Assembly (NCBI RefSeq): GCF_037392515.1
Contig: NC_090285.1
Span: 1,553,501-1,617,500 of the forward strand
Length of the DNA: 64,000 nt
Direction: 5' to 3'
Source: Haliotis asinina
Lineage: Eukaryota; Mollusca; Gastropoda; Lepetellida; Haliotidae
Part shown: positions 43,101 to 49,206 of the stretch, in pieces
Layout: each line of letters opens with the position of its first letter
How positions within the stretch are numbered: the stretch's first letter is position 1
Position numbers and translations under genes: made by a program
The notes under the pieces: generated by a model
Database searches by the model: none
Told to the model about the DNA's origin: nothing
The model's input: the letters and a program-made list of their open reading frames with translations, nothing else

Positions 43101-46100
43101 CATGTCACTACACGTGGTATACAAACACGTTGTCATTTCCTGATTGTATCAGTATATATGGCATACAAGCAGATTGTCACATTTTATGAATGGTTGCCTT
43201 TAATGTTTTACTGTGAGGCTGTCTGTCATACCTTGATGTCCCGTCGTTGACACAGTGGTTGTATGTTGACATGGGTGAAGTCAAACTGTGTCTGTACAGC
43301 TCTGGCTGACAGTGGGGAGAATGCAACCATACGTGTCAGCAAACGTAACGTCTTCTTGATTAGCTGATTCTTGTTGTTGAGGCTGAGACTGAAGTAGATA
43401 ACTCGCATGTGGGATGCGAGGATCCGCTGTACGATGTTCTCACCAATAAGCTGGAGCTTCTCACTGGCATCAGCCAGTCGAATGAAGACACACTCCAATA
43501 CACTGAAGAGTGTTAGTATCTGGCAAAGGAAAGCAAGACACAAAATCAAAATAACAAGCATTGCTACAAGCATACATGTACAAACAGAGACTACGTATAT
43601 ATCTGCTAGACTTTCATAATGTCTACATTAGCTACATGTAGACTCAGTATTATTAATTACAGCTTTAGAACATTTGCTTGTAAATGAGGACTCGATCAGA
43701 CAATCCAGTCATTGCTGCAATCAACACTCCATACTCTCGGAGGTGTTTTGTCACCTGTTGTGACTAATACAGGTTGGATACTTGATCTAACCCAGAGGGT
43801 CAGTCGGGATACCTCCACACATACATCTGTAATTTTGTGTAAATAATGACTAACATAAAATGCTTATCTCATGCTTCTGTTTTGTTCAGTCATTGCCACA
43901 AATGGGTAAGTTCATAACTTAAAGGGGCACTGATGCGGAGCGAATAATGTTTCTCCGTGACGGACAAAGGAACTGGGCTCCTGTCCATATTAGCAGAGTT
44001 TCTTCACCCATAAGAGTCAGGAAGCCAGATGCCCGTCATATGCCATTATCTAAAAATATCCATGGTATTCCTTGTCTGATCGTAACAAAATATCCCAGCA
44101 GTGTAGTTTTTTTCGGATGCTTGGATGGTATAGTTACTCCATTTGATCCTATTTTTGTGTTTTTAACCTCGATATTTAATCATGTTACATGAAAATATGA
44201 TGCTTGGATGGTATAGTTACTCAATTTGATCCTATTTCTGTGTTTTTAACCTCGATATTTAATCATGTTACATGAAAATATGATGTCTACAGGCACGTAG
44301 CAAGCCATTTGTTTCACTCCGGAAGATTGCAAAGCTTTATATTTAGGTAATTTTGAGTGTTGGTTCAGCTGTGATAGCAAATATCATACGTAAATTTTGG
44401 TAGCTATGGTAGCCACAATGGTTTATTATTTATGATAATAAAAACACACAGTTGATTTATTTGAATTCCTAAACAATAAACGACGACTTTGCCTTTGGTA
44501 GAGAAATCTGACAATTTTCTTACGTAACCCCCCCGCCTTTATTTCACCTATTTACCCAAGTACATAGCAAATGCCTGTATGTATTCCTTATGTAACGAAA
44601 TTCCGTTGGTATCCTCAAAACAGTTTCGGCCCATAAGTGTTTTCAGGCTGTATGAGACACACAGATTACATCTTCCTTGCTGTAACTCCCGTTTGATGGT
44701 GTAAACCTACACGTGTTATTTGTCATCATTCTCTGGATGGTCAATTAATGAATTTTTAACAGGTATAATTAGTAGTAACACCACTTCGGTTACTCAACAA
44801 AGGTTCCCATTTGGCATTTCTCCTGTCTGGAGTAAATACTCAACATTATAAATTAAGGTCTGTAGCAGCAAATGTATTGCATGTTATGTAATATGTGCAT
44901 GTAAGTGATGCAAGAGGGTTTATCAGCTGAGTTACAAAAACAAACATCGATCAAAGGATTAACCGATAACACAGTGATTGATTAAATACTTTTGTCAAAA
45001 GGCAGTGTGTGTAGATGACTACACCCTGTCGTAAAGTGCGATTGTAAAAACAACATCCTCCCTTCAAAGAATTGACCACCCTTGCGTTGATTGATTGATT
45101 GCTCATTATTGGTTAACTAAATTACTTAGAATAGCGGATCTCATACAATTAGTTGCCAGGTGTGCTATCTTGGGTGACCGGTGAGAGGTTTATCAGGTTT
45201 TCACCAACGAAAGACGTGAAACGATGTGTTACTTTTTCGCAAATGAGACAGTTGTAAGACACACGGCACAGAGCAGGATTATTTACCAGCTGCAGATGAA
45301 TGGAATACGATGTCTTTTACGTGGATATTGATGAATACATTCCTGAACAAGGTAGTATTCTGACATTGTTGCTATAAAATTAGTCTGTTTTACATTCATT
45401 ATTTGCATTTTGTTTTAATTTATTTGTTGTAGGATTCAGCAGAATCGATATGACAGAAAACACACACTAGATCGCGTATGTGTGTGAAATAGGATCCACA
45501 TTGGCAGTCTATACAATGTATAAATGTTGCTGTTAAGTTAGAAATTTACTATGAGTATAAGCAGACTGTGTGTTCTTTTATTAATTTTCAAAATCATACA
45601 AATATGACAATAAACTAATTAGGGTTCGGTATTTTCCCGTCCTAATAGTTTTTTACCATTTCTACTACTGGCAGATGATTAACCTTCAAAGTGTTTCATT
45701 TGTTTTCATAATACATTTGTAATGAAGTAAAAATGACTTCACCTCATTTGATCTGTCTGTAATTAAACTATTAGTTGCGCATATGGACTGCGCAGCAGAG
45801 GTCACGAACCAGTCACGAATTCTGGGATATCATCCGGGTACTCACTGGAGAAAAACAATAACAAAAGTTTACACCAGTCCACGGAAATTGCTCCGCATCA
45901 GTGCCCCTTTAACATATACAGTGTCCATACAGTTTCCACAGCAACCTATAAAGAAAGGTTGTGCATGATGTATGAGTGTAGCTAGTTAAAACCTGTTGAT
46001 AGTTCAGCTCCTGGTGTTTACCTCGCCTGGTTTCCTTAGTGATTCTTCAAACAACCTGAAGATTTCTCCGCACTCCTCGGACGTGTCCACGTACTTGCCC

Positions 46101-46563
46101 ACAATGTCATACTTCACTTGATCTGGGTACTTCTCAGCGGCTTCCACGAATTTCTCCAGAGCTAAAATATGGTATGGTATTCACTGGAGACTATATATGT
46201 ACATTTGGGAGCACCGACTAGTGGATGACAGCACGAACAACAATATGGATCAAACACTGTACCTATGGCTCTTCGCCATGTTCTCCGACTTTGTTTAGAA
46301 TCTCAACACATGGGATACAAGAAAACATACATATTTTACTTGGTAAGTTTGAGAGTGCGACTTTGGTTGAAGTAAAAAATTTGATTAAACGGTCTCAAGT
46401 TAAACAACAATTCAGTGAACATTCTACCTGAAAATGCTGTGTTTGCATCGCGCAGTTGGAACTTAAATTCGACTTCAGTAAATACATCTTTTCTCTGTTT
46501 TGTTGGTTTACGTTTAACGCTGTCTTCGGAATGCGTTGTTGTTTTTTTCCCTGGGGATGCCAT
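3837..46563 (-). CDS. URB1: URB1, nucleolar pre-ribosomal-associated protein 1 (33 coding exons)
   Basis: Nucleolar scaffold of 60S subunit assembly; yeast Urb1/Npa1 acts in early pre-60S particles with box C/D snoRNPs and helicases. I placed 33 exons with AG/GT borders and matching phases. The coding sum is 6,624 nt, giving 2,207 residues, close to vertebrate URB1 (about 2,270). Recognition rests on the N-terminal Npa1-type region (residues about 45-450; VVHTFLTDLCCSFKTGINFY, IYEAQP) and on the conserved C-terminal block (residues about 1,425-1,790; SSHEPSVRKAAYTVLARYVD, DTLRNSVQEPNQRLTC, FLLLKPSLD, RKERTWILSLLGDGLRE). An acidic low-complexity stretch lies in the large penultimate exon, and the protein ends in a lysine/arginine tail (AKKKKRK), as expected of a nucleolar protein. 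The start at 46563 has a strong context (G at -3 and +4). An in-frame ATG 57 nt upstream could add 19 residues. The gene is expanded by transposons and minisatellites in introns. I see no break in the reading frame. Confidence 0.95.
4142..4235 (+). repeat. Degenerate fragment of the abalone-type SINE
   Basis: 'tacattccagctacatgact' followed by 'gtctgtaaacaatcaagttt' resembles the head of the SINE seen whole at 11306-11575. It lies in the last URB1 intron. Confidence 0.55.
4387..5363 (-). CDS. URB1: URB1 exon 32 (large, 977 nt)
   Basis: Starts QHEFSCHSLQLLTETMVLSL. Has a helical part with TITVKEVLLLLLSYSQLQND, then a charged linker rich in Glu/Asp/Ser, and ends LDAAISLQDDAS in phase 1 at TCAT|GTAAGT. 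Confidence 0.93.
5705..5851 (-). CDS. URB1: URB1 exon 31
   Basis: RLHDVEHCELLASILHTLWS TMEEKRARTLPSQFVREILL... ITHIR. Phase 2 out at TCAG|GTAGGA. Confidence 0.95.
5988..6097 (-). CDS. URB1: URB1 exon 30
   Basis: VRVLRIIKAACSGRPMAVDL AKNHGILTWISSILMK, parallel to vertebrate 'ILQNAAQ..YSLLTWILHILE'. Confidence 0.95.
6463..6606 (-). CDS. URB1: URB1 exon 29
   Basis: YRKERTWILSLLGDGLREMS DYKTMERRFTFKLLQGFCDS AMSDQFSQ. Highly conserved. Phase 0 to phase 0. Confidence 0.96.
6874..6980 (-). CDS. URB1: URB1 exon 28
   Basis: DEHMYRQMNNFLLLKPSLDT ENVPEFYKLFNSADLQ, matching vertebrate 'EEHMY...NKFLL'. Phase 0 out. Confidence 0.96.
7375..7647 (-). CDS. URB1: URB1 exon 27
   Basis: DSLVDCRKFVSSHCLAYTLT ALSSHEPSVRKAAY..., core of the URB1 C-terminal domain. 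Ends RLMLHPG at CCAG|GTACGT. Confidence 0.96.
8304..8400 (-). CDS. URB1: URB1 exon 26
   Basis: PAVVMESEEVKATVDVYDPC FVLPLFCGLLRSG. 'YDPxFxLPLF' is the start of the conserved C-terminal URB1 domain. Confidence 0.95.
8977..9139 (-). CDS. URB1: URB1 exon 25
   Basis: RPFLWGPKAVEHYALRKSLA SSLLKQ..., a hallmark of URB1 (vertebrate 'RPFLWGESAV'). Phase 0 out at ACG|GTAAAA. Confidence 0.95.
9816..9879 (-). CDS. URB1: URB1 exon 24
   Basis: DQKLLKIMFLYEKHGKGLSD A, matching the vertebrate 'DQ..L..LQLYEQ' motif. The preceding intron holds a 79-bp minisatellite. Confidence 0.92.
10093..11035. repeat. Minisatellite, 79-bp unit, about 12 copies
   Basis: Near-identical units at 79-bp spacing, each with 'ttacctgtatgtgacagtg', 'catatgccccttgtaacatg' and 'gaggctggggtcacagatgt'. 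Variation is confined to a few sites. A shadow of the unit end lies at 9955-9985 next to exon 24. Short open frames across it are by-products of the repeat. Confidence 0.95.
11306..11575 (+). repeat. Near-complete abalone-type SINE-like repeat
   Basis: Begins 'gtgagtgagtttagttttaa', passes through 'cactcagcaatattccaact', 'atggcggcggtctgtaaata', 'ttgggagccgatgacatgtg' and 'cacccgatcccgttagtcac', and ends near 'accttcacaggtc'. The same block recurs at 36548, 49207, 60023 and 61640. No protein is encoded. Confidence 0.85.
12332..12486 (-). CDS. URB1: URB1 exon 23
   Basis: KVLFCEPKLLKVIDRLVPLV YVESYDVSPPITMLYEMLMS... LGEK. Phase 1 out at AAAG|GTCAAG. Confidence 0.9.
12608..12715 (+). repeat. Degenerate tRNA-derived SINE
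   Basis: 'gtagtagcccagaggtgaca' and 'gggttcagattcccc' look like an A-box/B-box tRNA promoter remnant, related to the SINE head at the right end of the window. Confidence 0.5.
12740..13262. repeat. AT-rich simple tandem repeat, 12-bp unit
   Basis: About 20 tight copies of 'tatatgttgctg' variants (tatatgtcgctg, tacatatgttgctg) at 12990-13240, preceded by looser 'tatgttgtagtata' copies. Its 12-bp period keeps several frames open on both strands; I do not consider these coding. A partial inverted SINE piece interrupts it near 12890-12970. Confidence 0.9.
13659..13729 (-). CDS. URB1: URB1 exon 22
   Basis: NAKSVANTDKILVEWLDFVK VGL. Phase 2 out at CTCAA|GTAAGT. Confidence 0.9.
13811..14090. repeat. 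Tandem repeats of the exon 21 3' edge and donor
   Basis: About seven imperfect units of 37-45 bp, 'cacctgtaccacctgagctc' followed by 'tgaccttgagagtgt'. Each resembles the last about 35 nt of URB1 exon 21 with its 5' splice site (14088-14125). On the transcribed strand several units carry their own CAG|GT donor-like site. Confidence 0.8.
14091..14350 (-). CDS. URB1: URB1 exon 21
   Basis: EEKKATKILSELSSGLYGYE DTQRGHLEVLVCLYRRQMST ... MLQVMAQVIQ|GTGAGA. The 3' edge of this exon with its donor is tandemly repeated about seven times in the following intron (13811-14090). Confidence 0.92.
14537..14615. repeat. Perfect 26-bp inverted repeat with 27-nt loop
   Basis: Arms at 14537-14562 and 14590-14615 start 'tgatgtaccgtcaatgtttg' and pair exactly with the reverse complement. 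It lies in a URB1 intron and would fold into a stable hairpin in the pre-mRNA. Confidence 0.85.
14850..17466 (-). mobile_element. DIRS-like (tyrosine recombinase) retroelement, internally reduced fossil
   Basis: Inverted terminal repeats containing 'tccttggggtacttataagc' (left) and its reverse complement (right, about 17415-17455) bound an element in the minus orientation. Parts, in element order: a Gag-like region with paired cysteines (16231-16752) and a tyrosine-recombinase region (about 14906-16105; FRAVATSKAYA, AAIWSRPSTF). No reverse transcriptase region is seen, so it is a reduced copy. It looks broken, with a few interruptions, and is moderately old. It is inserted in a URB1 intron and belongs to the same family as the element at 26.4-34 kb. 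Confidence 0.8.
17895..18005 (+). mobile_element. Relic of the PIF/Harbinger-like transposon end
   Basis: 'ttggctacaatcaccatcca' and 'cttgcagaaatcacttgtag' closely resemble the left end of the transposon at 49422 (about 49450-49550). Only about 110 bp remain. Confidence 0.55.
18115..18249 (-). CDS. URB1: URB1 exon 20
   Basis: DQSPSSLQCEKTVEKMYLTS TADLL..ETDAAVINVVCTLIQENCIG. Phase 1 in and out. The second DIRS-like element sits in the next intron. Confidence 0.9.
18567..19506 (-). CDS. URB1: URB1 exon 19 (large, 940 nt)
   Basis: 313 codons from MESSAETSLITYFNLLKVVV to ATYLRLVGRKES. Predominantly helical HEAT-like sequence in the middle of the protein. Phase 1 out at TCAG|GTACTG. Confidence 0.93.
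19832..20062 (-). CDS. URB1: URB1 exon 18
   Basis: ENEDLDHLYQPWKPLKSDRS S..PAVLVQVLWSDPHVADKLTDSL... ends NLQQ|GTAGAA. The acceptor at 20062 was chosen because it alone keeps phase 0. A better-looking AG at 20076 would break the frame, so this 5' border is the least certain of the set. Confidence 0.75.
20605..20747 (-). CDS. URB1: URB1 exon 17
   Basis: VLDYFSAAMLDIFHTQVDPT AYATL..., parallel to vertebrate 'VLTDLLHTQRDPLAL'. Donor AAG|GTATGA, phase 0. Confidence 0.88.
20830..21219. repeat. Degenerate short-period array abutting the exon 16 donor
   Basis: Irregular repeats of 'atctgtcactgacacacac' (about 16-20 bp) run up to the exact 5' splice site of URB1 exon 16. On the transcribed strand the unit is GTCAGTGACAGATGTGT, so each unit repeats the first bases of the intron (GTCAGTG). 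Confidence 0.8.
21220..21296 (-). CDS. URB1: URB1 exon 16
   Basis: RFPFSPLTLIGLEMLNTDAQ YINNKGG, matching vertebrate 'TFPFSAVVPAALEARN'. The donor GGAG|GTCAGTG is immediately followed by a tandem array built from GTCAGTGACAG-like words. Confidence 0.88.
21522..23266 (-). mobile_element. Non-autonomous TTAA-type DNA transposon (piggyBac/Kolobok-like), copy 1
   Basis: Terminal inverted repeats AGGGGCACTGATGCGGAGC at both ends are flanked by TTAA at 21518-21521 and 23267-23270. The 1,745-bp interior has no transposase frame. A second copy in the opposite orientation lies at 43923-45908. Read on the minus strand, a short segment near 22110-22175 opens with ATG (MTTPCRKVIFYVDIDGYIPE), possibly the remnant of a captured or ancestral exon. 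TTAA target sites are used by both piggyBac and Kolobok, and I cannot separate them here. Confidence 0.85.
23910..24003 (-). CDS. URB1: URB1 exon 15
   Basis: EILAMDLGEDWDSSTNKDVE IEKSDKRPTQNR, an acidic, poorly conserved linker. Acceptor ATTTCAG, donor ATAG|GTATGT, phase 2 out. Confidence 0.8.
24240..24428 (-). repeat. Degenerate tRNA-derived SINE
   Basis: On the minus strand 'ggctagcctgatggatcatg' and 'tttgaatccc' resemble the tRNA-like head of the SINE family. Heavily diverged. Confidence 0.4.
24475..24712 (-). CDS. URB1: URB1 exon 14
   Basis: LLQSTGLFQDQDQELAIWLR HLAITM... FVSNPYPYMDRVTDIM, matching vertebrate 'LTLVANPYSYTDKASDF'. Phase 1 out at ACAG|GTGAGA. Confidence 0.92.
25314..25480 (-). 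repeat. Abalone-type SINE, partial, inverted
   Basis: The reverse complement contains the 'cgctat...gcatcgacctacgcaatt' and 'gatcaacaacacgagcatcg' words of the SINE at 11306. Confidence 0.65.
25576..25677 (-). CDS. URB1: URB1 exon 13
   Basis: NAARHSLMYLLLEMTTKVSA SRKLKEVTQHLVGE. Acceptor TGTTCCAG, donor GAG|GTAGGT. Confidence 0.9.
25963..26198 (-). CDS. URB1: URB1 exon 12
   Basis: IPCVASIKHIVRLQQVMCLY QEMIPTLLSD... ends QLPWAKE|GTATCT. Its 5' edge (acceptor plus about 30 nt of coding sequence) is tandemly repeated upstream at 26199-26425. Confidence 0.9.
26170..26425. repeat. Tandem repeat of the exon 12 acceptor, 63-bp unit, about 4 copies
   Basis: Units of 'cttgatactggccacgcagg', 'gaatatctgacacagatgat' and 'ggtgaggttatgttacatta'. 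The first unit is the real 5' end of URB1 exon 12 with its acceptor; three more copies follow upstream on the transcribed strand, each with an AG at the equivalent place or a decayed version of it. Confidence 0.9.
26425..33970 (-). mobile_element. DIRS-like (tyrosine recombinase) retroelement fossil, larger copy
   Basis: Inverted termini ('gaagtcctccttggggtaca' near 27843 and its reverse complement near 33935-33960) enclose, in minus orientation, a Gag-like region with CxxC clusters (31234-33189), a reverse transcriptase/RNase H region (about 29570-30870; LKDAYLHVPMHPEYRKYLRF, FPYLDDWIL) and a tyrosine-recombinase region (about 28345-29115). The left end is rearranged: a terminal module of about 1.1 kb occurs twice (26425-27545 and 27545-28610). 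It looks broken, with a handful of interruptions, although the Gag-like frame is still long. Probably of moderate age. It lies in the URB1 intron between exons 12 and 11. Confidence 0.85.
34220..34307 (-). CDS. URB1: URB1 exon 11
   Basis: KLPDAATLLGCWTKMMAERP QANEEAWNEG, corresponding to vertebrate 'ILPDLNTVVWVWQSL'. Phase 1 out. The following intron holds the large DIRS-like element. Confidence 0.9.
34410..34565 (-). CDS. URB1: URB1 exon 10
   Basis: QSPQPVRHKILDFLKVALQR ALLIL..., 52 codons, phase 0 to phase 0. Confidence 0.92.
34866..35003 (-). CDS. URB1: URB1 exon 9
   Basis: Begins IYEAQPTELSFLSSKLPSAD (vertebrate 'IYEAQPEIS') and ends STFSWGLK|GTCAGT. Confidence 0.92.
35190..35920. repeat. 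Degenerate 'cactgtttct' array reaching the exon 8 donor
   Basis: Loose repeats of 'tgcactgtttct' with many variants fill this intron up to the 5' splice site of URB1 exon 8. On the transcribed strand the unit (AGAAACAGTGC) resembles the first intron bases GTACAGAAACA. Confidence 0.7.
35921..36116 (-). CDS. URB1: URB1 exon 8
   Basis: NQNHILTGFLSSLQ...SADLVISVLRACPDQLHHFL...WVSSMDLLIQ. Donor CAG|GTACAG borders a degenerate minisatellite. Confidence 0.92.
36548..36775 (+). repeat. Abalone-type SINE, diverged copy
   Basis: 'gtgagtttagtgttacgtct', 'agacaatccagtgatcaaca', 'accacccaatcctgttagtc' and 'cttcatgggtc' follow the order of the SINE at 11306. Confidence 0.8.
36880..36965 (-). repeat. tRNA-derived SINE fragment
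   Basis: The reverse complement reads '..gggtagcccagcagatcaag..' then 'gaagacctgggtttgatttc', a B-box-like tRNA promoter. Confidence 0.55.
37034..37158 (-). CDS. URB1: URB1 exon 7
   Basis: TPVNPEEREAVRQVVHTFLT DLCCSFKTG.. INFYDSSLGTSG, one of the most conserved blocks of the Npa1 N-domain. Phase 2 out at GGAAA|GTAAGT. Confidence 0.95.
37667..37807 (-). CDS. URB1: URB1 exon 6
   Basis: 47 codons, VVHSSTITKTAKIHLFPENI ... QLYWWQGPQHWKGVKDKRETAK. 'VVHSSTITKT' parallels vertebrate 'VVHNKNITKTQK'. Confidence 0.92.
38207..38289 (-). CDS. URB1: URB1 exon 5
   Basis: Reads VMLQKIINGLVTDKVENVQI... to TTLLDK. Acceptor GTTTTTTCAG, donor AAG|GTAAGC. Separated from exon 4 by the 72-bp minisatellite intron. 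Confidence 0.9.
38612..42350. repeat. Large minisatellite, 72-bp unit, about 52 copies
   Basis: Unit contains 'ggctacattgctactaacac', 'agacacatatttccctgcat' and 'ggtgtagaccagcatcatga' then 'aggtgagaga'. Units vary at a handful of sites (cagcatc/cagcgtc, acatat/acgtat, gaggc/gaagc, catgg/caagg) and in a GA dinucleotide count (70, 72 or 74 bp). Because 72 is divisible by three it keeps a long open frame with a 24-residue repeat (REATLLLTQTHISLHGVDQH..), which I regard as non-coding. It fills the URB1 intron between exons 5 and 4. Confidence 0.97.
42422..42518 (-). CDS. URB1: URB1 exon 4
   Basis: Reads DSQDVRTCFIHFIMAFLLIG DD..., the counterpart of vertebrate 'DVRQAYVQFALSFLIAGDD'. Ends in phase 1 at AGAG|GTAGGT. 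Confidence 0.92.
42746..42832. repeat. (GTGA)n microsatellite
   Basis: About 87 bp of gtga/gaga simple repeat in the intron between URB1 exons 4 and 3. Confidence 0.95.
43232..43519 (-). CDS. URB1: URB1 exon 3
   Basis: 96 codons from ILTLFSVLECVF to QPLCQRRDIK. Contains LIGENIVQRILASHMRVIYF, matching the Npa1 N-terminal region. Acceptor TTGCCAG, donor AAG|GTATGA. Confidence 0.92.
43923..45908 (+). mobile_element. Non-autonomous TTAA-type DNA transposon, copy 2
   Basis: Same terminal repeats as copy 1 (AGGGGCACTGATGCGGAGC), flanked by TTAA at 43919-43922 and 45909-45912. It lies in the opposite orientation and is about 240 bp longer. An 85-bp stretch (around 44115-44285, 'gatgcttggatggtatagtt') is duplicated in tandem, and about 270 bp around 45037-45311 is absent from copy 1. 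No transposase is encoded. Inserted in the URB1 intron between exons 3 and 2. Confidence 0.87.
46022..46161 (-). CDS. URB1: URB1 exon 2
   Basis: Reads ALEKFVEAAEKYPDQVKYDI..., corresponding to the 'LEAFVSAAKKLP' region of vertebrate URB1. Acceptor TTTTAG, donor GAG|GTAAAC, phase 0 out. Confidence 0.9.
46428..46563 (-). CDS. URB1: URB1 exon 1
   Basis: Starts MASPGKKTTTHSEDSVKRKP, a basic, Ser/Thr-rich leader. It ends ..DANTAFS in phase 1 at CAG|GTAGAA. Confidence 0.85.
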
Positions 46564-47080
46564 GCCGTCATCCGAAGTGCATTTCACCAAACGAAACCCC
46601 ACGTGGTAATCTGTGTACAAATCCCCATGCAGAACTCCATATTATGTGTCTGCCTTTATTCCTAACTTGTATGCGCTTTCTTGTATCACTGTAAGGAGCT
46701 CAGTAAAACCCGGGCAAAAATCATTTAAGTGAGTGAGGCGCACATAAAATGGTGCTAAGAAAACAATTGCATTGTAAGAGAAAGGAATTTGACCCCCGAG
46801 ACCTTCAGTGAACCATATGATAACTGTAATTGTTTTTACCTGAATTACAGACACCATACGATAAACTGTCACATCCATGACGTAGTATTCTGTTACTGGT
46901 AACTGTTATCTCATCGTATCAGTGCCAGTGTTAGTGTGGGGAAAATGCGACTGTCATGCTTATAATTAGCTTTAGTTGCACCATGCTAGTGGATGGAATT
47001 TCCGATCTATTAATACGTCGTAAAGTATACATAAAACAGCTGTCTACTCAGGGCAGTTACAATTAAAGAATAGAAAAGCA
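46564..47080. promoter_or_regulatory. Divergent intergenic region between URB1 and gene A
   Basis: URB1 reads left from 46563 and gene A reads right. The region is short, has no repeats and must hold the URB1 promoter. I see no TATA box at a convincing distance for URB1. Confidence 0.5.
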
Positions 47081-47084
47081 TTGG

Positions 47085-47122
47085 CCAACAGAGATAGTTA
47101 GCCTCCGAGTACCTCGTTGCAG
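47085..47122 (+). other. Possible non-coding leader exon of gene A
   Basis: A strong donor (GTTGCAG|GTAAGT at 47122/47123) lies about 400 nt upstream of the acceptor at 47517, mirroring the non-coding first exon of genes B and C. The transcription start is not visible; a TATAAAT at about 47143 lies on the wrong side, so this is tentative. Confidence 0.3.
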
Positions 47123-47524
47123 GTAAGTGTTCACACCAGACCATATAAATGCACTGTGAGTTAGATATATATTGCTTTGAGTCAGTATTCTCAGATTACT
47201 TTGTCAGACGATCTACGTGATTGGCATTTATGAAGCTGATGAATAATAAGAAAGATAATATATTTTATGGATGACAACTTCTTTATTATATAGCACTTAT
47301 ATTACGACTTGTTATGCATATATTACACATGCATTATAACAACTTCTTTTCCACATTACACACACATGTATGATGTCTAGCACGAAGTACCTTTCTTACT
47401 TTGCTGGATTCTTTAACTTGAAAATGATTTAACTGGTGTGCGTGCGTGCGTGCGTGTTTGCGTTTGTGTGAAACTACGTATTGAAACTCTGTTAACTCTA
47501 ACAATGTCTATTTACAGACTAATA

Positions 47525-48337
47525 ATGGGTGCAAATAGTTCAAAGTCCCCTGTCGTCGACTTGGAAGAGGTCTTGAAAACGTATGCATGGAATGCATTTG
47601 TCAAAACTGACACTTACAAAGAGAAAGGCACACTTCGTTTGTCCGATGTCGATATTGACATAGTATGGAACAGGGTACATTTCTCCACCAGCGAACCTGC
47701 GTTTGGATCAAAGCAAGGACCGTTCCCTGTCGAGTCCCAGATCGTCTTCAAGGCGCATTACAACAACAAAACTTCTGAATTTCAAGAACAGAACTTCTCA
47801 ACTTCAAGAACAACAGTTGCCAAGGCAACAACTTTACTAACACGAGGATTTACTCGAGGCATCCACACTGACATTAAGATTTCAGTCCCCCCGGAAGTCG
47901 CGTATGCAACATCCGGTTTTGGGAACACGGTGAGCATCAAAACGGACGAGGTGAATACTGTCGAACACACCCTGACCTGGACAACTAACTCGAACATTCG
48001 ACTTCCACCAAAGTCCAAAATGCTGGCCCAATTACAGGTTAGCGCACAACAATTTCAATGTGATTTTTCCGCATATGTTACATTCAAAGGAACTGCTGTG
48101 CTGCCTATCAAGGACAGAACAACTCAGGCGTTGTTACGAACAGTTCAGAACGACATTTGTACCATTGTGAAGGATGAACTTAAAAGACGGAACATCAAAT
48201 ACAACACCTCCAACCCAGAAGCCATTACGCTCAATGGCAAAACAGTTCAGTGGCCAATCTCAGGGGAACTCCGTTTTAAATATGGCATCACACAGGATGT
48301 GCTTCTGGACCCTGTAGAAGGATCGACGTATAACTAG
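47525..48337 (+). CDS. Aerolysin-like (ETX/MTX2-type) pore-forming family protein, gene A
   Basis: 270 residues, intact, in one exon after TTTACAG at 47517. Members of this family are beta-rich proteins that oligomerise on membranes; animal relatives act in defence and endolysosomal functions. The call rests on the family-like central region: YNNKTSEFQEQNF, a Thr/Ser-rich strand (SRTTVAKATTLL), the VPPEV..ATSGFGN hairpin region, VEHTLTWTTNS and a final strand LRFKYGITQDV. The start MGANSSKSP was chosen because it follows the acceptor directly and matches the MGAS start of gene B. It fits an N-myristoylation motif (G2, S6) and there is no signal peptide, so a cytosolic or membrane-anchored form is inferred. 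Genes B and C share this block order. Substrate and exact role are unknown. Confidence 0.8.
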   Translation: MGANSSKSPVVDLEEVLKTYAWNAFVKTDTYKEKGTLRLSDVDIDIVWNRVHFSTSEPAFGSKQGPFPVESQIVFKAHYNNKTSEFQEQNFSTSRTTVAKATTLLTRGFTRGIHTDIKISVPPEVAYATSGFGNTVSIKTDEVNTVEHTLTWTTNSNIRLPPKSKMLAQLQVSAQQFQCDFSAYVTFKGTAVLPIKDRTTQALLRTVQNDICTIVKDELKRRNIKYNTSNPEAITLNGKTVQWPISGELRFKYGITQDVLLDPVEGSTYN

Positions 48338-48496
48338 TGCTCGTGCGCATGCTCATGTGTTCGAATCAAATATTTGTTAAGCTTACGAAGCACGTCTTCC
48401 AGCTTGTTACTATTTCCGTCTGATGTCAAAGCAGGACAGAACTGTCAATTAGAAGATATATCCATCTATTTGTCAATAGAGTCTGACGTTCAGACA

Positions 48497-48502
48497 ATAA
48501 AT
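48497..48502 (+). terminator. Polyadenylation signal AATAAA of gene A
   Basis: AATAAA lies 160 nt after the gene A stop codon. Confidence 0.6.
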
Positions 48503-49206
48503 AATCTGTGATATACATGTGTATAACAATATACTCTTCTATCTTCGTTGACTAAATGTATAGAGATAATTGTTATGATTATGACTGTCATAGTTCAGTT
48601 GACTTAACTGACAAATTGAATTACACGAATGTCTTGTTGGCGCACTTTATGAACCATCATTATGTAAAACTGCTGTACAATCATGTAATGTCATATAAGA
48701 GCTGTGATTTGGGATTTCCCCATGACGGGAGCTTCGTTCTTGTGATATTTACCAGGGAGCCTATATAGAGAGTGTTATAGAGTATCCCTGTATTTACTTC
48801 CAGCAATTGCAATGTATGTAATATCGTTATGGAAAGAAACTATTTACTTTTCACATATATGAGGTGCATCTTGCATTAATAGTTTCATTATTATTATCAT
48901 TGTCATTCTGTCTTCTATTTATGATAGCCTAGTCCGTTTGACTTTGTAATGTCAATATAAATTTATATATAACAACAAAACATCATTGATTGATCGTTCC
49001 CATGACTGGCTACAGGAACACAGTCGTCAGCTGTCTAAGGCGCCAGGCTAGCGATCTTGCGAGCTCAAGGTCCCGGGATCGAGAATTTTATACACTATAT
49101 AAACAGTATATGTGTCTCAAATCATTGAGGTTGTGTATAAGAGATGGGGATTGTTCCTCAGTGCGAGCATAACGTTAAGATGATCGTAACTCCATACTCT
49201 GAAGTA
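48503..49206. other. Intergenic, nothing recognised
   Basis: AT-rich sequence with no repeats or coding signal that I can support. Confidence 0.5.
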
